Source: Planctomycetota bacterium
GTDB taxonomy: Bacteria > Planctomycetota > Planctomycetia > Pirellulales > Thermoguttaceae
Direction of reading: 5' to 3'
NCBI GenBank assembly: GCA_013202535.1
Contig: JABMRP010000044.1
Coordinates: 1-6,390 of the forward strand
DNA: 6,390 nucleotides
Positions within the stretch are counted from its first letter, which is position 1. Every line of letters starts with the position of its first letter. Made by a program: the position numbers and the translations under genes. Shown piece by piece: positions 1 to 6,039 of this stretch. Below the pieces are notes generated by a model. That model ran no database searches and was not told the DNA's origin. It saw only the letters and a list, made by a program, of their open reading frames with translations.

Positions 1-1371
1 GGCCCCCATGCCGACAATCGCATAGAGGCCCGGGTTGGCACTGTAGCCGGGCATCAGCCAGTTGCAGAGGATTCCGAAGGCCGCGCCGAGCGTGGCGCCC
101 ATGAATAACGAGGGCGCGAAAATTCCTCCCGACCCGCCGCCCCCCAGTGTCAGGCTCGTCACCAGCGGCTTGAGAAAGGCCAGTGGCAACAACCACCAAA
201 ACTCGGCCAACATGCTCGCGGCGTCTTCCAGGTGGACCATTTTGGCCGGAGCGTCGGGATGGGCGGATTTGGTTGGGGCGCCATCGGTCGGGGCGTCTTC
301 ACTCGGGGCCTGTGAACCGGTCCGTTCGAGATGCAGCGCATGGTCGACCACGCCGTATCCGACGCCGAACAACGGCGGCAGCGGACGTCCCGGTTGGCTA
401 TTCTCTTCTTCGGCGGCCGCCGAGACGACCGGTGGCTGACTCGGATACAAGGCGCCGGCCATCCCCACCAACAGCCCCAAAACCAGCGCGCGGCTCCACC
501 ACTTGGATAGCCAGTGCTGGCTGACGTCCTCAACCCAATAGAGCATTTTCGTGAAGGCGACCGCCGCCAGCCCGCAAAGCAGGCCGAGCAGGAAGTAGGA
601 CGGCAATTGCTGCCACGCGCCCTCGAAGTTGTGATCCAGGGCGGGAAACGCCCGGTTGAATCCGTGCTCGCCCACCTGCTCCTGCACGACGGTGGCCAAC
701 ACGCTGGCCACGACGATGGGCGTGAGACTTTCGACCGCGAAGCTTCCCAGGATAATCTCGCTGGCAAAGATCACGCCGGCTATCGGGGCATTAAACGTGG
801 CACTGATGCCCGCGGCGGCTCCGGCGGCTACCAGCACCTTGATGTGACGCGGCGACAGCCTGAACCACTGGCCGGCCACGCTCCCCAGCGACGAGCCGAT
901 CTGCACGATCGGACCCTCGCGACCAATCGACCCACCGGTGCCGATGCACACGCCGCTGGCCAGGATCTTTACCAGCGACACCCGGGGACGAATTCCCCCG
1001 TCGTGCCGGGCCACCGCCGTGATCACCTCCGGCACTCCGTGGCCTTGGGCCTCCGGTGCAAAACGGCGGGTAAACCAGGAAACCGCCAGAAGTCCCAGGG
1101 CTGGCATGACCCAAAGCATCAACAGCCATCTCGAGTCGGCCTGGCTCTTGTCCACGAACGGCTCGATCGACCAGCGGGTGACGAAATCGATCAGAAACGT
1201 GAAGACCACCGCGCCATAGCCACCCAAAATGCCGATCACGCAGGCCAGTACGATGGTGGTGGGAACGGCCGGTACCCCGTGGTGCCGAACGCGTTGGACG
1301 AGCGAATCGAGGTATCGGCCCGGCAAATCGAGGAATCGGCCCGGAGACCATTGCTTCCGTGGTGGCGACAT
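1..1371 (-). CDS. ClC-family chloride channel/transporter (C-terminus beyond the window)
   Basis: Integral membrane protein expected to move chloride or a similar anion across the cytoplasmic membrane as a homodimer. The first 457 residues are visible and the rest lies left of base 1. Three ClC signatures occur in order: GHGVPEV (residues 110-116), GSIGREGP (147-154, gating Glu152) and GSGGIFAPSLF (413-423). The helix GAAAGISATFNAPIAGVIF (184-202) is also typical. Compared with E. coli ClC, the central-site serine is replaced by His111 and the intracellular proton glutamate (E203) by Ile206. A hydrophilic Ala/Pro/Asp-rich stretch (about 349-378) precedes the third motif. The ATG at 1371 was chosen because hydrophobic sequence starts about 35 residues later. 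The frame stays open upstream to 1675 and no clear Shine-Dalgarno is visible, so the start is uncertain. The N-terminus has a tandem seven-residue repeat. Any CBS domains would be outside the window. The family is certain; the substrate and channel-versus-exchanger mode are not. Confidence 0.95.
   Translation of the reverse strand, partial: MSPPRKQWSPGRFLDLPGRYLDSLVQRVRHHGVPAVPTTIVLACVIGILGGYGAVVFTFLIDFVTRWSIEPFVDKSQADSRWLLMLWVMPALGLLAVSWFTRRFAPEAQGHGVPEVITAVARHDGGIRPRVSLVKILASGVCIGTGGSIGREGPIVQIGSSLGSVAGQWFRLSPRHIKVLVAAGAAAGISATFNAPIAGVIFASEIILGSFAVESLTPIVVASVLATVVQEQVGEHGFNRAFPALDHNFEGAWQQLPSYFLLGLLCGLAAVAFTKMLYWVEDVSQHWLSKWWSRALVLGLLVGMAGALYPSQPPVVSAAAEEENSQPGRPLPPLFGVGYGVVDHALHLERTGSQAPSEDAPTDGAPTKSAHPDAPAKMVHLEDAASMLAEFWWLLPLAFLKPLVTSLTLGGGGSGGIFAPSLFMGATLGAAFGILCNWLMPGYSANPGLYAIVGMGA
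1306..1347. repeat. Imperfect 21-base tandem repeat inside the ClC gene
   Basis: Two adjacent copies starting at 1306 and 1327 share ATCGAGG-ATCGGCCCGG, with one internal base different. Because the unit is 21 bases it keeps the reading frame. It gives PGRFLDL followed by PGRYLDS (residues 10-23) in the cytoplasmic N-terminus of the ClC protein. It looks like a recent small in-frame duplication. Confidence 0.7.
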
Positions 1372-1674
1372 GATGGTTCGGAGCGTCTCTACCCGGATTG
1401 CGGGCGTGGGCGACCAAAACGGCCGCTTTTCGACTCGGTGCGATAATCTAGAAGCGACCACCGTGAGCAAGGTTGGGCGAGGTTCCGGGCGCGAGAACCT
1501 GGAGAGGACGCTCCCTGGCGCGATGCCCACGGATCGACAATCCTTTAGTCTACGATCCGACGGGCCGGCCCGCAAGGTGTCCGTCCCGCAACCGCGGTAG
1601 ACAATGCCTACGAACGGTATTCGTCGGGAAAGGCGGACTCCCGCTCGGAGCCAGTCCCCTTTTTCAACAGGCTG
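1372..1674. other. Intergenic region between the ClC gene and lspA
   Basis: These 303 bases separate two genes on the same (minus) strand. I find no credible coding sequence; the open frames here are GC-driven. A stem-loop lies near the lspA end (1635-1657). The minus-strand stretch around 1440-1465 has TTGCTC and TAGATT hexamers but their spacing of 14 is poor, so no ClC promoter is called. Confidence 0.6.
1635..1657 (-). terminator. Possible terminator stem-loop downstream of lspA
   Basis: GGACT (1635-1639) pairs with AGTCC (1653-1657), and an inner CTCC/GGAG pairing gives an alternative fold. It sits 18 bases past the lspA stop. In the direction of lspA transcription only a short T run (CCTTT) follows, so it would be weak. 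On the plus strand five Ts follow after CCC, but no plus-strand gene ends here. Confidence 0.3.
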
Positions 1675-2256
1675 CTAGCTCTGGACCGACTTGCTGTTGC
1701 GTGCCGCCGCCCGCTCTTTCCGCCAATCGATCAAGGCGTGGATTCCCAGCAGGCATGCCCCACAAACGAGCAGGCTGTCGGCGATATTGAAGGTTGGCCA
1801 GGGCAACCGGCCGATCATGACCAAGATCCAGTCGCGTACTGCAAACACCGGTTCGCCAACCTCGTGGAGCGAGTTGGCGTAGTTCCAAGACAGCCCGGGC
1901 AGCCCGAGCCGGTCGAAGAGATTGCCGAAGATTCCGGCGGTAACACATCCCAGCGCGACGTTGAGCAGCCGGTCGCGAGCAGCCCCGACCCAAAAGAGCC
2001 AATAGAGGACCCCAATCGCGGCAATCACCGACACCGCGGCAAACTGGACGACCCTGCCCTGCCCCATGCCGAAGAGTCCGCCTTCGTTGAGGTTGGTTTG
2101 CAGCCCGAAAACGTCGGGCCAGAGCCAAAAGATGGGCTGCTCACCGGGCATGCCCAGGCGGCCGAATACCCAACTCTTGGTCGCCAGATCGGCCAGGCAT
2201 CCGACGACGGCAATCGAGAAAAAGACCACGTACCGATTGGCGGGAACCGTCTTCAT
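1675..2256 (-). CDS. lspA: Lipoprotein signal peptidase (signal peptidase II)
   Basis: Membrane aspartyl protease that cleaves the signal peptide from diacylglyceryl-modified prolipoproteins at the conserved lipobox cysteine, in the cytoplasmic membrane. The protein has 193 residues, slightly longer than the usual 160-170. Family motifs are all present: DLATKSWV near the first membrane segment (residues 23-30), NLNEGGLFG (55-63), GNLFDRL with catalytic Asp115, and FNIADS with catalytic Asp160. Four hydrophobic segments are visible (about 10-28, 70-92, 97-112, 157-176), with a basic tail. The ATG at 2256 is well supported: AGGGGAG lies five bases upstream and overlaps the end region of the preceding regulator gene, whose stop is only 13 bases away. 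The two genes are therefore probably co-transcribed and possibly translationally coupled. Confidence 0.96.
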   Translation of the reverse strand: MKTVPANRYVVFFSIAVVGCLADLATKSWVFGRLGMPGEQPIFWLWPDVFGLQTNLNEGGLFGMGQGRVVQFAAVSVIAAIGVLYWLFWVGAARDRLLNVALGCVTAGIFGNLFDRLGLPGLSWNYANSLHEVGEPVFAVRDWILVMIGRLPWPTFNIADSLLVCGACLLGIHALIDWRKERAAARNSKSVQS

Positions 2257-2261
2257 TGCCG

Positions 2262-2268
2262 CTCCCCT
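2262..2268 (-). promoter_or_regulatory. Ribosome binding site of lspA
   Basis: AGGGGAG on the minus strand, five bases before the lspA ATG and directly after the TAG of the upstream gene. It fixes the lspA start. It also suggests that ribosomes finishing the regulator gene could reinitiate on lspA. Confidence 0.7.
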
Positions 2269-2269
2269 A

Positions 2270-2638
2270 CTATTGTTCGAGTAGGGAGGCGCACTTCACG
2301 CAGAGCGAGGCATAGGGGATTGCGTTGAGTCGGGTCTTGGGAATCTTGACGCCACACTCTTCGCACGCGCCGAAGGTTCCTTCCTCGGCACGCTCCAGAG
2401 CGGTTTCGATCTGTTGTAGCGTGCTTTCTTCGGTTTCCATCAGGCTCAGCGTGAATTCCTGATCGAAGTTATCGGTACCGATGTCGGCCATGTGGATCGG
2501 CATGCTCGAAAGATCGCCGCTGGCCTCGCTTCGGCTTTTCTTCAGTGCCGCATCGGCCATCTGATGCACGTCGCCCCGGAGCCGGGCTCGCAGCATGAGA
2601 AGCCGCTCTTTGTAGACTTGTACTTCTGCCTTCTTCAT
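2270..2638 (-). CDS. TraR/DksA-family zinc-finger transcriptional regulator
   Basis: Small cytoplasmic protein of a family that binds RNA polymerase through the secondary channel and modulates initiation, often together with ppGpp. The 122-residue product has an N-terminal helical hairpin (about 1-85) and a C-terminal zinc finger, Cys92-x2-Cys95-x17-Cys113-x2-Cys116, with the family sequence FGACEECG. All four zinc ligands are present. The E. coli DksA tip motif DxxDxA is not seen. The tip region reads ADIGTDNFDQEF, closer to the shorter TraR/YteA-like members, so ppGpp synergy cannot be assumed. The start at 2638 is preferred because GGAG lies eight bases upstream and the protein then begins MKKAEVQVYKERL, typical of the group. 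An in-frame ATG at 2668 and GTG at 2671 would add 10 or 11 residues. First gene of a pair with lspA, behind a strong promoter-like sequence. Confidence 0.93.
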   Translation of the reverse strand: MKKAEVQVYKERLLMLRARLRGDVHQMADAALKKSRSEASGDLSSMPIHMADIGTDNFDQEFTLSLMETEESTLQQIETALERAEEGTFGACEECGVKIPKTRLNAIPYASLCVKCASLLEQ

Positions 2639-2646
2639 CGAATGGT

Positions 2647-2650
2647 CTCC
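2647..2650 (-). promoter_or_regulatory. Ribosome binding site of the DksA-like gene
   Basis: GGAG eight bases upstream of the ATG at 2638. It is the reason for preferring this start over the in-frame ATG/GTG at 2668-2671, which lack a comparable motif. Confidence 0.6.
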
Positions 2651-2705
2651 GGAAACAGGCTCTACCATCACGATTTACTTGCATCGCGATGTTCCGAGAC
2701 TCCTC

Positions 2706-2734
2706 ATTTTAAGGGGCACCGCTGGTCTTGTCAA
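2706..2734 (-). promoter_or_regulatory. Sigma-70-type promoter of the DksA-like gene and lspA
   Basis: On the minus strand TTGACA (2729-2734) is followed by exactly 17 bases and TAAAAT (2706-2711). This is a full consensus -35 and a 5/6 -10 at ideal spacing. Transcription would start near 2699, leaving about 60 bases of leader before the ATG at 2638. It is the clearest promoter in the window. Confidence 0.75.
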
Positions 2735-2849
2735 ATGTTGGGTATCCGCCGGCCGTGGCGGACACTACAGCGGAGGGCCTGCCTCCCCCCTGTTTTGATC
2801 TCCCCGCAGAACGGAGCCCCAGTAGAATACCCATTGGCCGAACAATGCG

Positions 2850-2875
2850 TAACTTGTTATATAAAAATAACTAAC
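2850..2875. promoter_or_regulatory. AT-rich patch with small inverted repeat
   Basis: An island of A/T in GC-rich DNA containing GTTAT (2856-2860) and ATAAC (2867-2871) around ATAAAA. On the minus strand TTGTGA and TATAAC occur with a 15-base spacer, so a second upstream promoter for the DksA-like gene is possible. It could also be a regulator site or simply non-functional. Confidence 0.25.
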
Positions 2876-2936
2876 GTCACAATACGCATGGTCGTTCGCC
2901 GCCCAGGACCGCCGCCGGAAGCAACAGCACAGGATA

Positions 2937-3008
2937 GGGGACCGCGAATGGACGCGAATAGACGCCAATTGTCTTCGCTCGACCCATTTGCGTCTATTCG
3001 CGGATCCC
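2937..3008. repeat. REP-like intergenic inverted repeat
   Basis: A 13-base perfect arm, CGCGAATAGACGC (2953-2965), pairs with GCGTCTATTCGCG (2990-3002) around a 24-base loop. The left arm is preceded by a near-copy, CGCGAATGGA (2943-2952), so 10-base units repeat in tandem. The outer copy can pair instead: CCGCGAAT (2942-2949) with ATTCGCGG (2996-3003), plus flanking GGGG/TCCC. The alternating units are typical of dispersed palindromic intergenic elements. I recall similar GCGAATGGACGCGAATAGA strings from planctomycete genomes but cannot verify this here. Confidence 0.65.
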
Positions 3009-3020
3009 GATGGATAATGC

Positions 3021-3101
3021 AGTGCCAATCCGGACGGGGGGTATAGCCGCAGTCATGCCGAGCCGATGGTCGCGCCAGGAATAGAATAATCGTCCGGCAC
3101 T
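3021..3101. repeat. Long-range inverted repeat upstream of thrC
   Basis: AGTGCC (3021-3026) and GGACG (3032-3036) are together complementary to CGTCCGGCACT (3091-3101), giving 11 base pairs with a five-base bulge and a 54-base loop. The right arm is followed directly by TTTTCCTTTT, which makes it resemble a terminator or leader structure on the plus strand. It lies just upstream of the candidate thrC promoter. Confidence 0.4.
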
Positions 3102-3129
3102 TTTCCTTTTCCCGCTATATATTTAGATT
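3101..3129 (+). promoter_or_regulatory. Weak candidate promoter for thrC-dapB
   Basis: TTTTCC (3101-3106), 17 bases, then TAGATT (3124-3129) within TATATATTTAGATTA. The -10 is a 4/6 match and the -35 only 3/6. The main support is position: this is the most AT-rich stretch ahead of thrC. Transcripts would have a leader of roughly 140 bases before the chosen start. Confidence 0.3.
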
Positions 3130-3277
3130 AGAGAAGACGTGGGAACGGGTGCCGTGGGGCTTGCCCGCCCTTGTCTTCGGATGGCGCCGGCCGGGGGTGG
3201 ACAAGCCGCCCATGGCAGCCAAGACGGCGGAGTCAACTATTTCAACGGGCTACCCCAGCCCATCAGAAGAAAAGAGC

Positions 3278-4684
3278 GTGACCATTTCCACCACCGAAAC
3301 GGCCGTTCAACAGTGCATTTCGCCCGCCTGCGGGGCGACGTACGGCATCGACGAGATCCGCGTCGCCTGCGACCGGTGCGGCGAGCTTCTCGACGTGCGT
3401 TACGATTGGGACCGCCTCAAGCCGCCGAAATCGCTCAAGGCGTTTGAAGAGAAATGGACCCGCAGGGCCGATCCACTCTGTTTCAGCGGGGTCTGGCGCT
3501 TCCACGATTTGTTGCCCTTCGTGCCCCTGCGGCAGTGCGTTACCGTGGGGGAGGGGCAAACCCTGCTGATGCCTTCCGACGGCGTGGCCGACTACGCCGG
3601 TATCCGCCGCGGGCGGCTGTTCTTGCAGTACGAGGGAATGAACCCCTCGGGAAGTTTCAAAGACAACGGCATGTCGGCCGCCTTTACCCATGCCCGAAGC
3701 GTGGGCGCTACCCGCGCGGCCTGCGCTTCAACCGGCAACACCAGCGCGTCGCTGGCCCTTTACTGCTCGGTGACGAAACTGATGAAGGCGGTGATCTTCG
3801 TCGGCTCCGGAAAAATCGCCTACGGCAAGTTGTCCCAAGCGCTGGACTACGGTGCCCTGACCGTGCAAATCGCCGGCGATTTCGACGATGCCATGGCCCG
3901 GGTCAAAGAGGTCAGCCAGCAATTGGGGATCTATCTGGTCAACAGCGTCAACCCCTTCCGGCTGGAGGGGCAAAAGACGATCATGTTCCGCGTCCTTGAG
4001 GCCCTGCGCTGGGAAGTACCCGACTGGATCGTCGTACCCGGCGGCAACTTGGGCAATTCCAGCGCCTTCGGAAAAGCCTTCTTCGAGTTGCAGCAGTTGG
4101 GCCTCATCGATCGAATCCCCCGACTGGCGGTAATCAACGCCGCCGGCGCCAACACGCTCTATGAGCTTTACCATCGGCAAGGAGTCCGCTGGAATGGCGG
4201 CAAGCCCGATGCCGACCAGACCGGCCGTTACTACCGGCAGATGGACGAGACCGGCCGTCGGGCGTCGACCATTGCCAGCGCGATCGAGATCAACCGTCCG
4301 GTCAACTTCCACAAATGCCTCCGCGCTTTGGAAGTCTGCGACGGCGTGGTCCGCGAGGTATCCGACCAGGAGATTATGGACGCCAAGGCGCAGGTCGGCG
4401 CCGGCGGATTGGGTTGCGAACCGGCCAGCGCCGCCAGCGTGGCCGGCGTCCGAAACCTGGTGGCCGAAGGGGTGATCGGTTCCGACCAACGCGTCGTCTG
4501 TATCCTCACCGGCCATCAACTCAAAGACCCCACCGCGACGGTCGCCTATCATACGACCGACCAGGAACTGTTCGACCGAACCCTCGGCAGCCGCGGTGTA
4601 CTTCGCGCCGGATTCGCCAACCGCGCGGTCAGCGTGGCCAATGATCTGGACGAAATCATCAAGGCGATCGAATTGTATAGCTAG
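3278..4684 (+). CDS. thrC: Threonine synthase
   Basis: PLP-dependent enzyme converting O-phospho-L-homoserine and water to L-threonine and phosphate, the last step of threonine synthesis in the cytoplasm. With the GTG start at 3278 the product has 468 residues. The PLP lysine is Lys128 in NPSGSFKDNGM; STGNTSAS (151-158) and the phosphate-binding loop VPGGNLGN (253-260) follow in the fold-type II order. At the N-terminus Cys13-x4-Cys18 and Cys31-x2-Cys34 form a zinc-ribbon-like lead-in also seen in other bacterial and archaeal members. GTG 3278 is chosen because homology-like sequence begins at once (TAVQQCISPACG). ATG 3212 (490 residues) and GTG 3149 (511) are in frame and cannot be excluded. 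No strong ribosome site is seen at any of them. dapB follows 26 bases after the stop, so the two probably share a transcript. Confidence 0.95.
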   Translation: MTISTTETAVQQCISPACGATYGIDEIRVACDRCGELLDVRYDWDRLKPPKSLKAFEEKWTRRADPLCFSGVWRFHDLLPFVPLRQCVTVGEGQTLLMPSDGVADYAGIRRGRLFLQYEGMNPSGSFKDNGMSAAFTHARSVGATRAACASTGNTSASLALYCSVTKLMKAVIFVGSGKIAYGKLSQALDYGALTVQIAGDFDDAMARVKEVSQQLGIYLVNSVNPFRLEGQKTIMFRVLEALRWEVPDWIVVPGGNLGNSSAFGKAFFELQQLGLIDRIPRLAVINAAGANTLYELYHRQGVRWNGGKPDADQTGRYYRQMDETGRRASTIASAIEINRPVNFHKCLRALEVCDGVVREVSDQEIMDAKAQVGAGGLGCEPASAASVAGVRNLVAEGVIGSDQRVVCILTGHQLKDPTATVAYHTTDQELFDRTLGSRGVLRAGFANRAVSVANDLDEIIKAIELYS

Positions 4685-4710
4685 TTTTCACAACCCCCAA
4701 TTTCAAGCAC

Positions 4711-5505
4711 ATGACAATAACACGCATTGCCATCCACGGAGCCGCCGGACGCATGGGCCAGCGGCTGGTCGCACTGGCCACGGCCGATGAAGAACTTTCG
4801 CTGGTCGCCGCACTGGAGTCCGCCCGGCATCCACGCTTCGGCGAGGATGCCGGGGTGATCGCCGGAATCGGGCCGATCGATTTGCCGCTCGATGAAGCCC
4901 TGAAAGTCGAGGTCAACGCGCTGATCGATTTTTCCGTGCCCGCCGCCGCCGAGCGTATCGCCGGAGTTTGCCGCGAGAAAAACATCCCCCTGGTCACCGC
5001 CACTACCGGCATGAGCGAAGAGCAAACGGCCATGCTCCACACCTTGGCCGAGCGGATCCCCGTCCTTTGGGCTCCCAACATGAGCCTGGCGGTCAACCTG
5101 ACGATGAAACTCGCGGAAATCGCCGCCGAGTCGCTCAAGGATCAGGATGCCGACGTCGAGATCATCGAGCGCCACCACCGCTTCAAGGAGGATTCGCCCA
5201 GCGGCACCGCGCTGCAATTCGGCCGGATCATTTCCGCCGTGATGGGCCAGACCGAACATCGCCACGGACGCCAGGGGCAAGTCGGACGCCGACCGCACGG
5301 GGAAATCGGATATCATGCCGTTCGAACCGGCGACAACCCGGGCGAACACACGATCGTGATGGCCATGCTCGGCGAGTCGGTCGAGTTGACCGTCCGCGCG
5401 ACCAACCGCGATGCCTACGCGCTGGGCGCCTTGGCCGCCGCCAAATACCTGGCCGGCCGATCACCCGGAATGTACGCCATGAATGACGTACTGGGCCTGG
5501 CATGA
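4711..5505 (+). CDS. dapB: 4-hydroxy-tetrahydrodipicolinate reductase
   Basis: NAD(P)H-dependent reductase that converts 4-hydroxy-tetrahydrodipicolinate to tetrahydrodipicolinate in the lysine/meso-diaminopimelate pathway, in the cytoplasm. The 264-residue length is normal. The Rossmann domain starts with the dinucleotide motif GAAGRMG (residues 10-16), and ATTG (97-100) and APNMS (121-125) line the cofactor site. The catalytic segment IIERHHRFKEDSPSGTA (151-167) contains the expected His155/His156 and Lys159. The C-terminal domain has GYHAVRTGDNPGEHT (200-214). The ATG at 4711 directly precedes the first beta strand (ITRIAIHG). No Shine-Dalgarno is evident, so expression may depend on thrC translation or a leaderless-tolerant mechanism. 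Placement after thrC pairs two branches of the aspartate family. Confidence 0.96.
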   Translation: MTITRIAIHGAAGRMGQRLVALATADEELSLVAALESARHPRFGEDAGVIAGIGPIDLPLDEALKVEVNALIDFSVPAAAERIAGVCREKNIPLVTATTGMSEEQTAMLHTLAERIPVLWAPNMSLAVNLTMKLAEIAAESLKDQDADVEIIERHHRFKEDSPSGTALQFGRIISAVMGQTEHRHGRQGQVGRRPHGEIGYHAVRTGDNPGEHTIVMAMLGESVELTVRATNRDAYALGALAAAKYLAGRSPGMYAMNDVLGLA

Positions 5506-5621
5506 AAACCCGTCTAGTAGCCGTTTCGCTCGATCCAGATCGGTAGATCGCCCTGACTCGCATTTGGGGTCCCGGTCGTTTCTGGCGAGGGGGTTGTTGG
5601 TCGCGTCAAAGTCCGGGGGGC

Positions 5622-5649
5622 TTGCGGACCGATTCTTTTCTGGTATCCT
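5622..5649 (+). promoter_or_regulatory. Weak promoter-like sequence ahead of the tRNA remnant
   Basis: TTGCGG (5622-5627), 16 bases, TATCCT (5644-5649), each matching 4/6 consensus bases. Transcription would start near 5656, about 65 bases before the tRNA-like 5' end. It overlaps the GTCCG/CGGAC hairpin at 5611-5629, which may instead belong to the end of the dapB transcript. Confidence 0.3.
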
Positions 5650-5722
5650 AACAAAGCTCGCCCAGCGTTGGCGGAAACACCGATTCCCGCTCTCCCAAGC
5701 GAATATCCAGCAAACAACCCCC

Positions 5723-5764
<42 letters not shown>

Positions 5765-5805
5765 AGGTAAGTCGGTTTTGCACTACCGCTGAAAAACGTG
5801 GTTTT

Positions 5806-5826
5806 CTGCCAATCTGGGCAGTTTTT
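5806..5826 (+). terminator. Rho-independent terminator candidate
   Basis: CTGCC (5806-5810) pairs with GGCAG (5817-5821) over a six-base loop and is followed by TTTTT. GAAAAAC (5791-5797) and GTTTTTC (5821-5827) are also complementary, offering a competing longer stem. It would end transcripts of the tRNA remnant or readthrough from dapB. Confidence 0.5.
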
Positions 5827-5883
5827 CGGTCCCGCTTTCACGATACTCGAAACCCTCACTAACCCCCCAAGAATCTACCCTGC

Positions 5884-5899
5884 GGGTATCGCGATACCC
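5884..5899. repeat. Perfect 16-base palindrome
   Basis: GGGTATCGCGATACCC reads the same on both strands. A further half-site, TACCC, lies three bases to the left (5876-5880), giving TACCC-TGC-GGGTA-TCGCGA-TACCC, so GGGTA units alternate in orientation. This could be a dimeric regulator site. No gene start is close enough to assign a target. Confidence 0.6.
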
Positions 5900-5997
5900 C
5901 GGTGTACGGCAGCGGTTCTATGCACCGATCCGCAGGTAGTTCGGGCTTACCTCCCCGGCCATTTTCCTGTCAGCCCCAGGACGACCTAGCCCGGCCG

Positions 5998-6019
5998 AAA
6001 ACTTGTTCATGGGAACAAG
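5998..6019 (-). terminator. Rho-independent terminator of the rightmost gene
   Basis: On the minus strand CTTGTTC, a four-base loop and GAACAAG (6002-6019 overall) form a seven-pair stem followed by TTTT. It lies 20 bases past the stop codon of the gene ending at 6040, in the correct orientation. Confidence 0.6.
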
Positions 6020-6039
6020 CTGGCGCCATCGCAATCGAT

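Larger units (their letters stand above)
2639..3277. other. Divergent intergenic region between the DksA-like gene and thrC
   Basis: About 640 bases without a credible gene, separating leftward dksA-like/lspA from rightward thrC. It holds the leftward promoter (2706-2734), a short GGAGG/CCTCC hairpin (2772-2786), an AT-rich patch (about 2850-2875), a REP-like inverted repeat (2937-3008), a long-range inverted repeat (3021-3101) and an AT-rich promoter-like stretch (3101-3130). The last 129 bases are open in the thrC frame and could be a long N-terminal extension, but they look non-conserved. Confidence 0.6.

Noticed and set aside
159..1446. Several long open frames overlapping the ClC gene on both strands (for example 514-1446 plus and 791-1417 minus)
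   Set aside because: They are in other frames over a region whose minus-strand frame shows all ClC motifs. Their translations are Arg/Pro/Gly-rich without recognisable domains, as expected for shadows in GC-rich DNA.
1440..1465. Promoter for the ClC gene on the minus strand
   Set aside because: TTGCTC and TAGATT occur but with a spacer of 14, and alternative registers give poor -10 hexamers.
3728..4552. 274-codon open frame antisense to thrC
   Set aside because: It lies fully inside the well-supported threonine synthase gene, and its translation has no recognisable domain.
4681..5349. 222-codon open frame antisense to dapB
   Set aside because: dapB motifs are unambiguous on the plus strand; the antisense frame is a codon-bias shadow.
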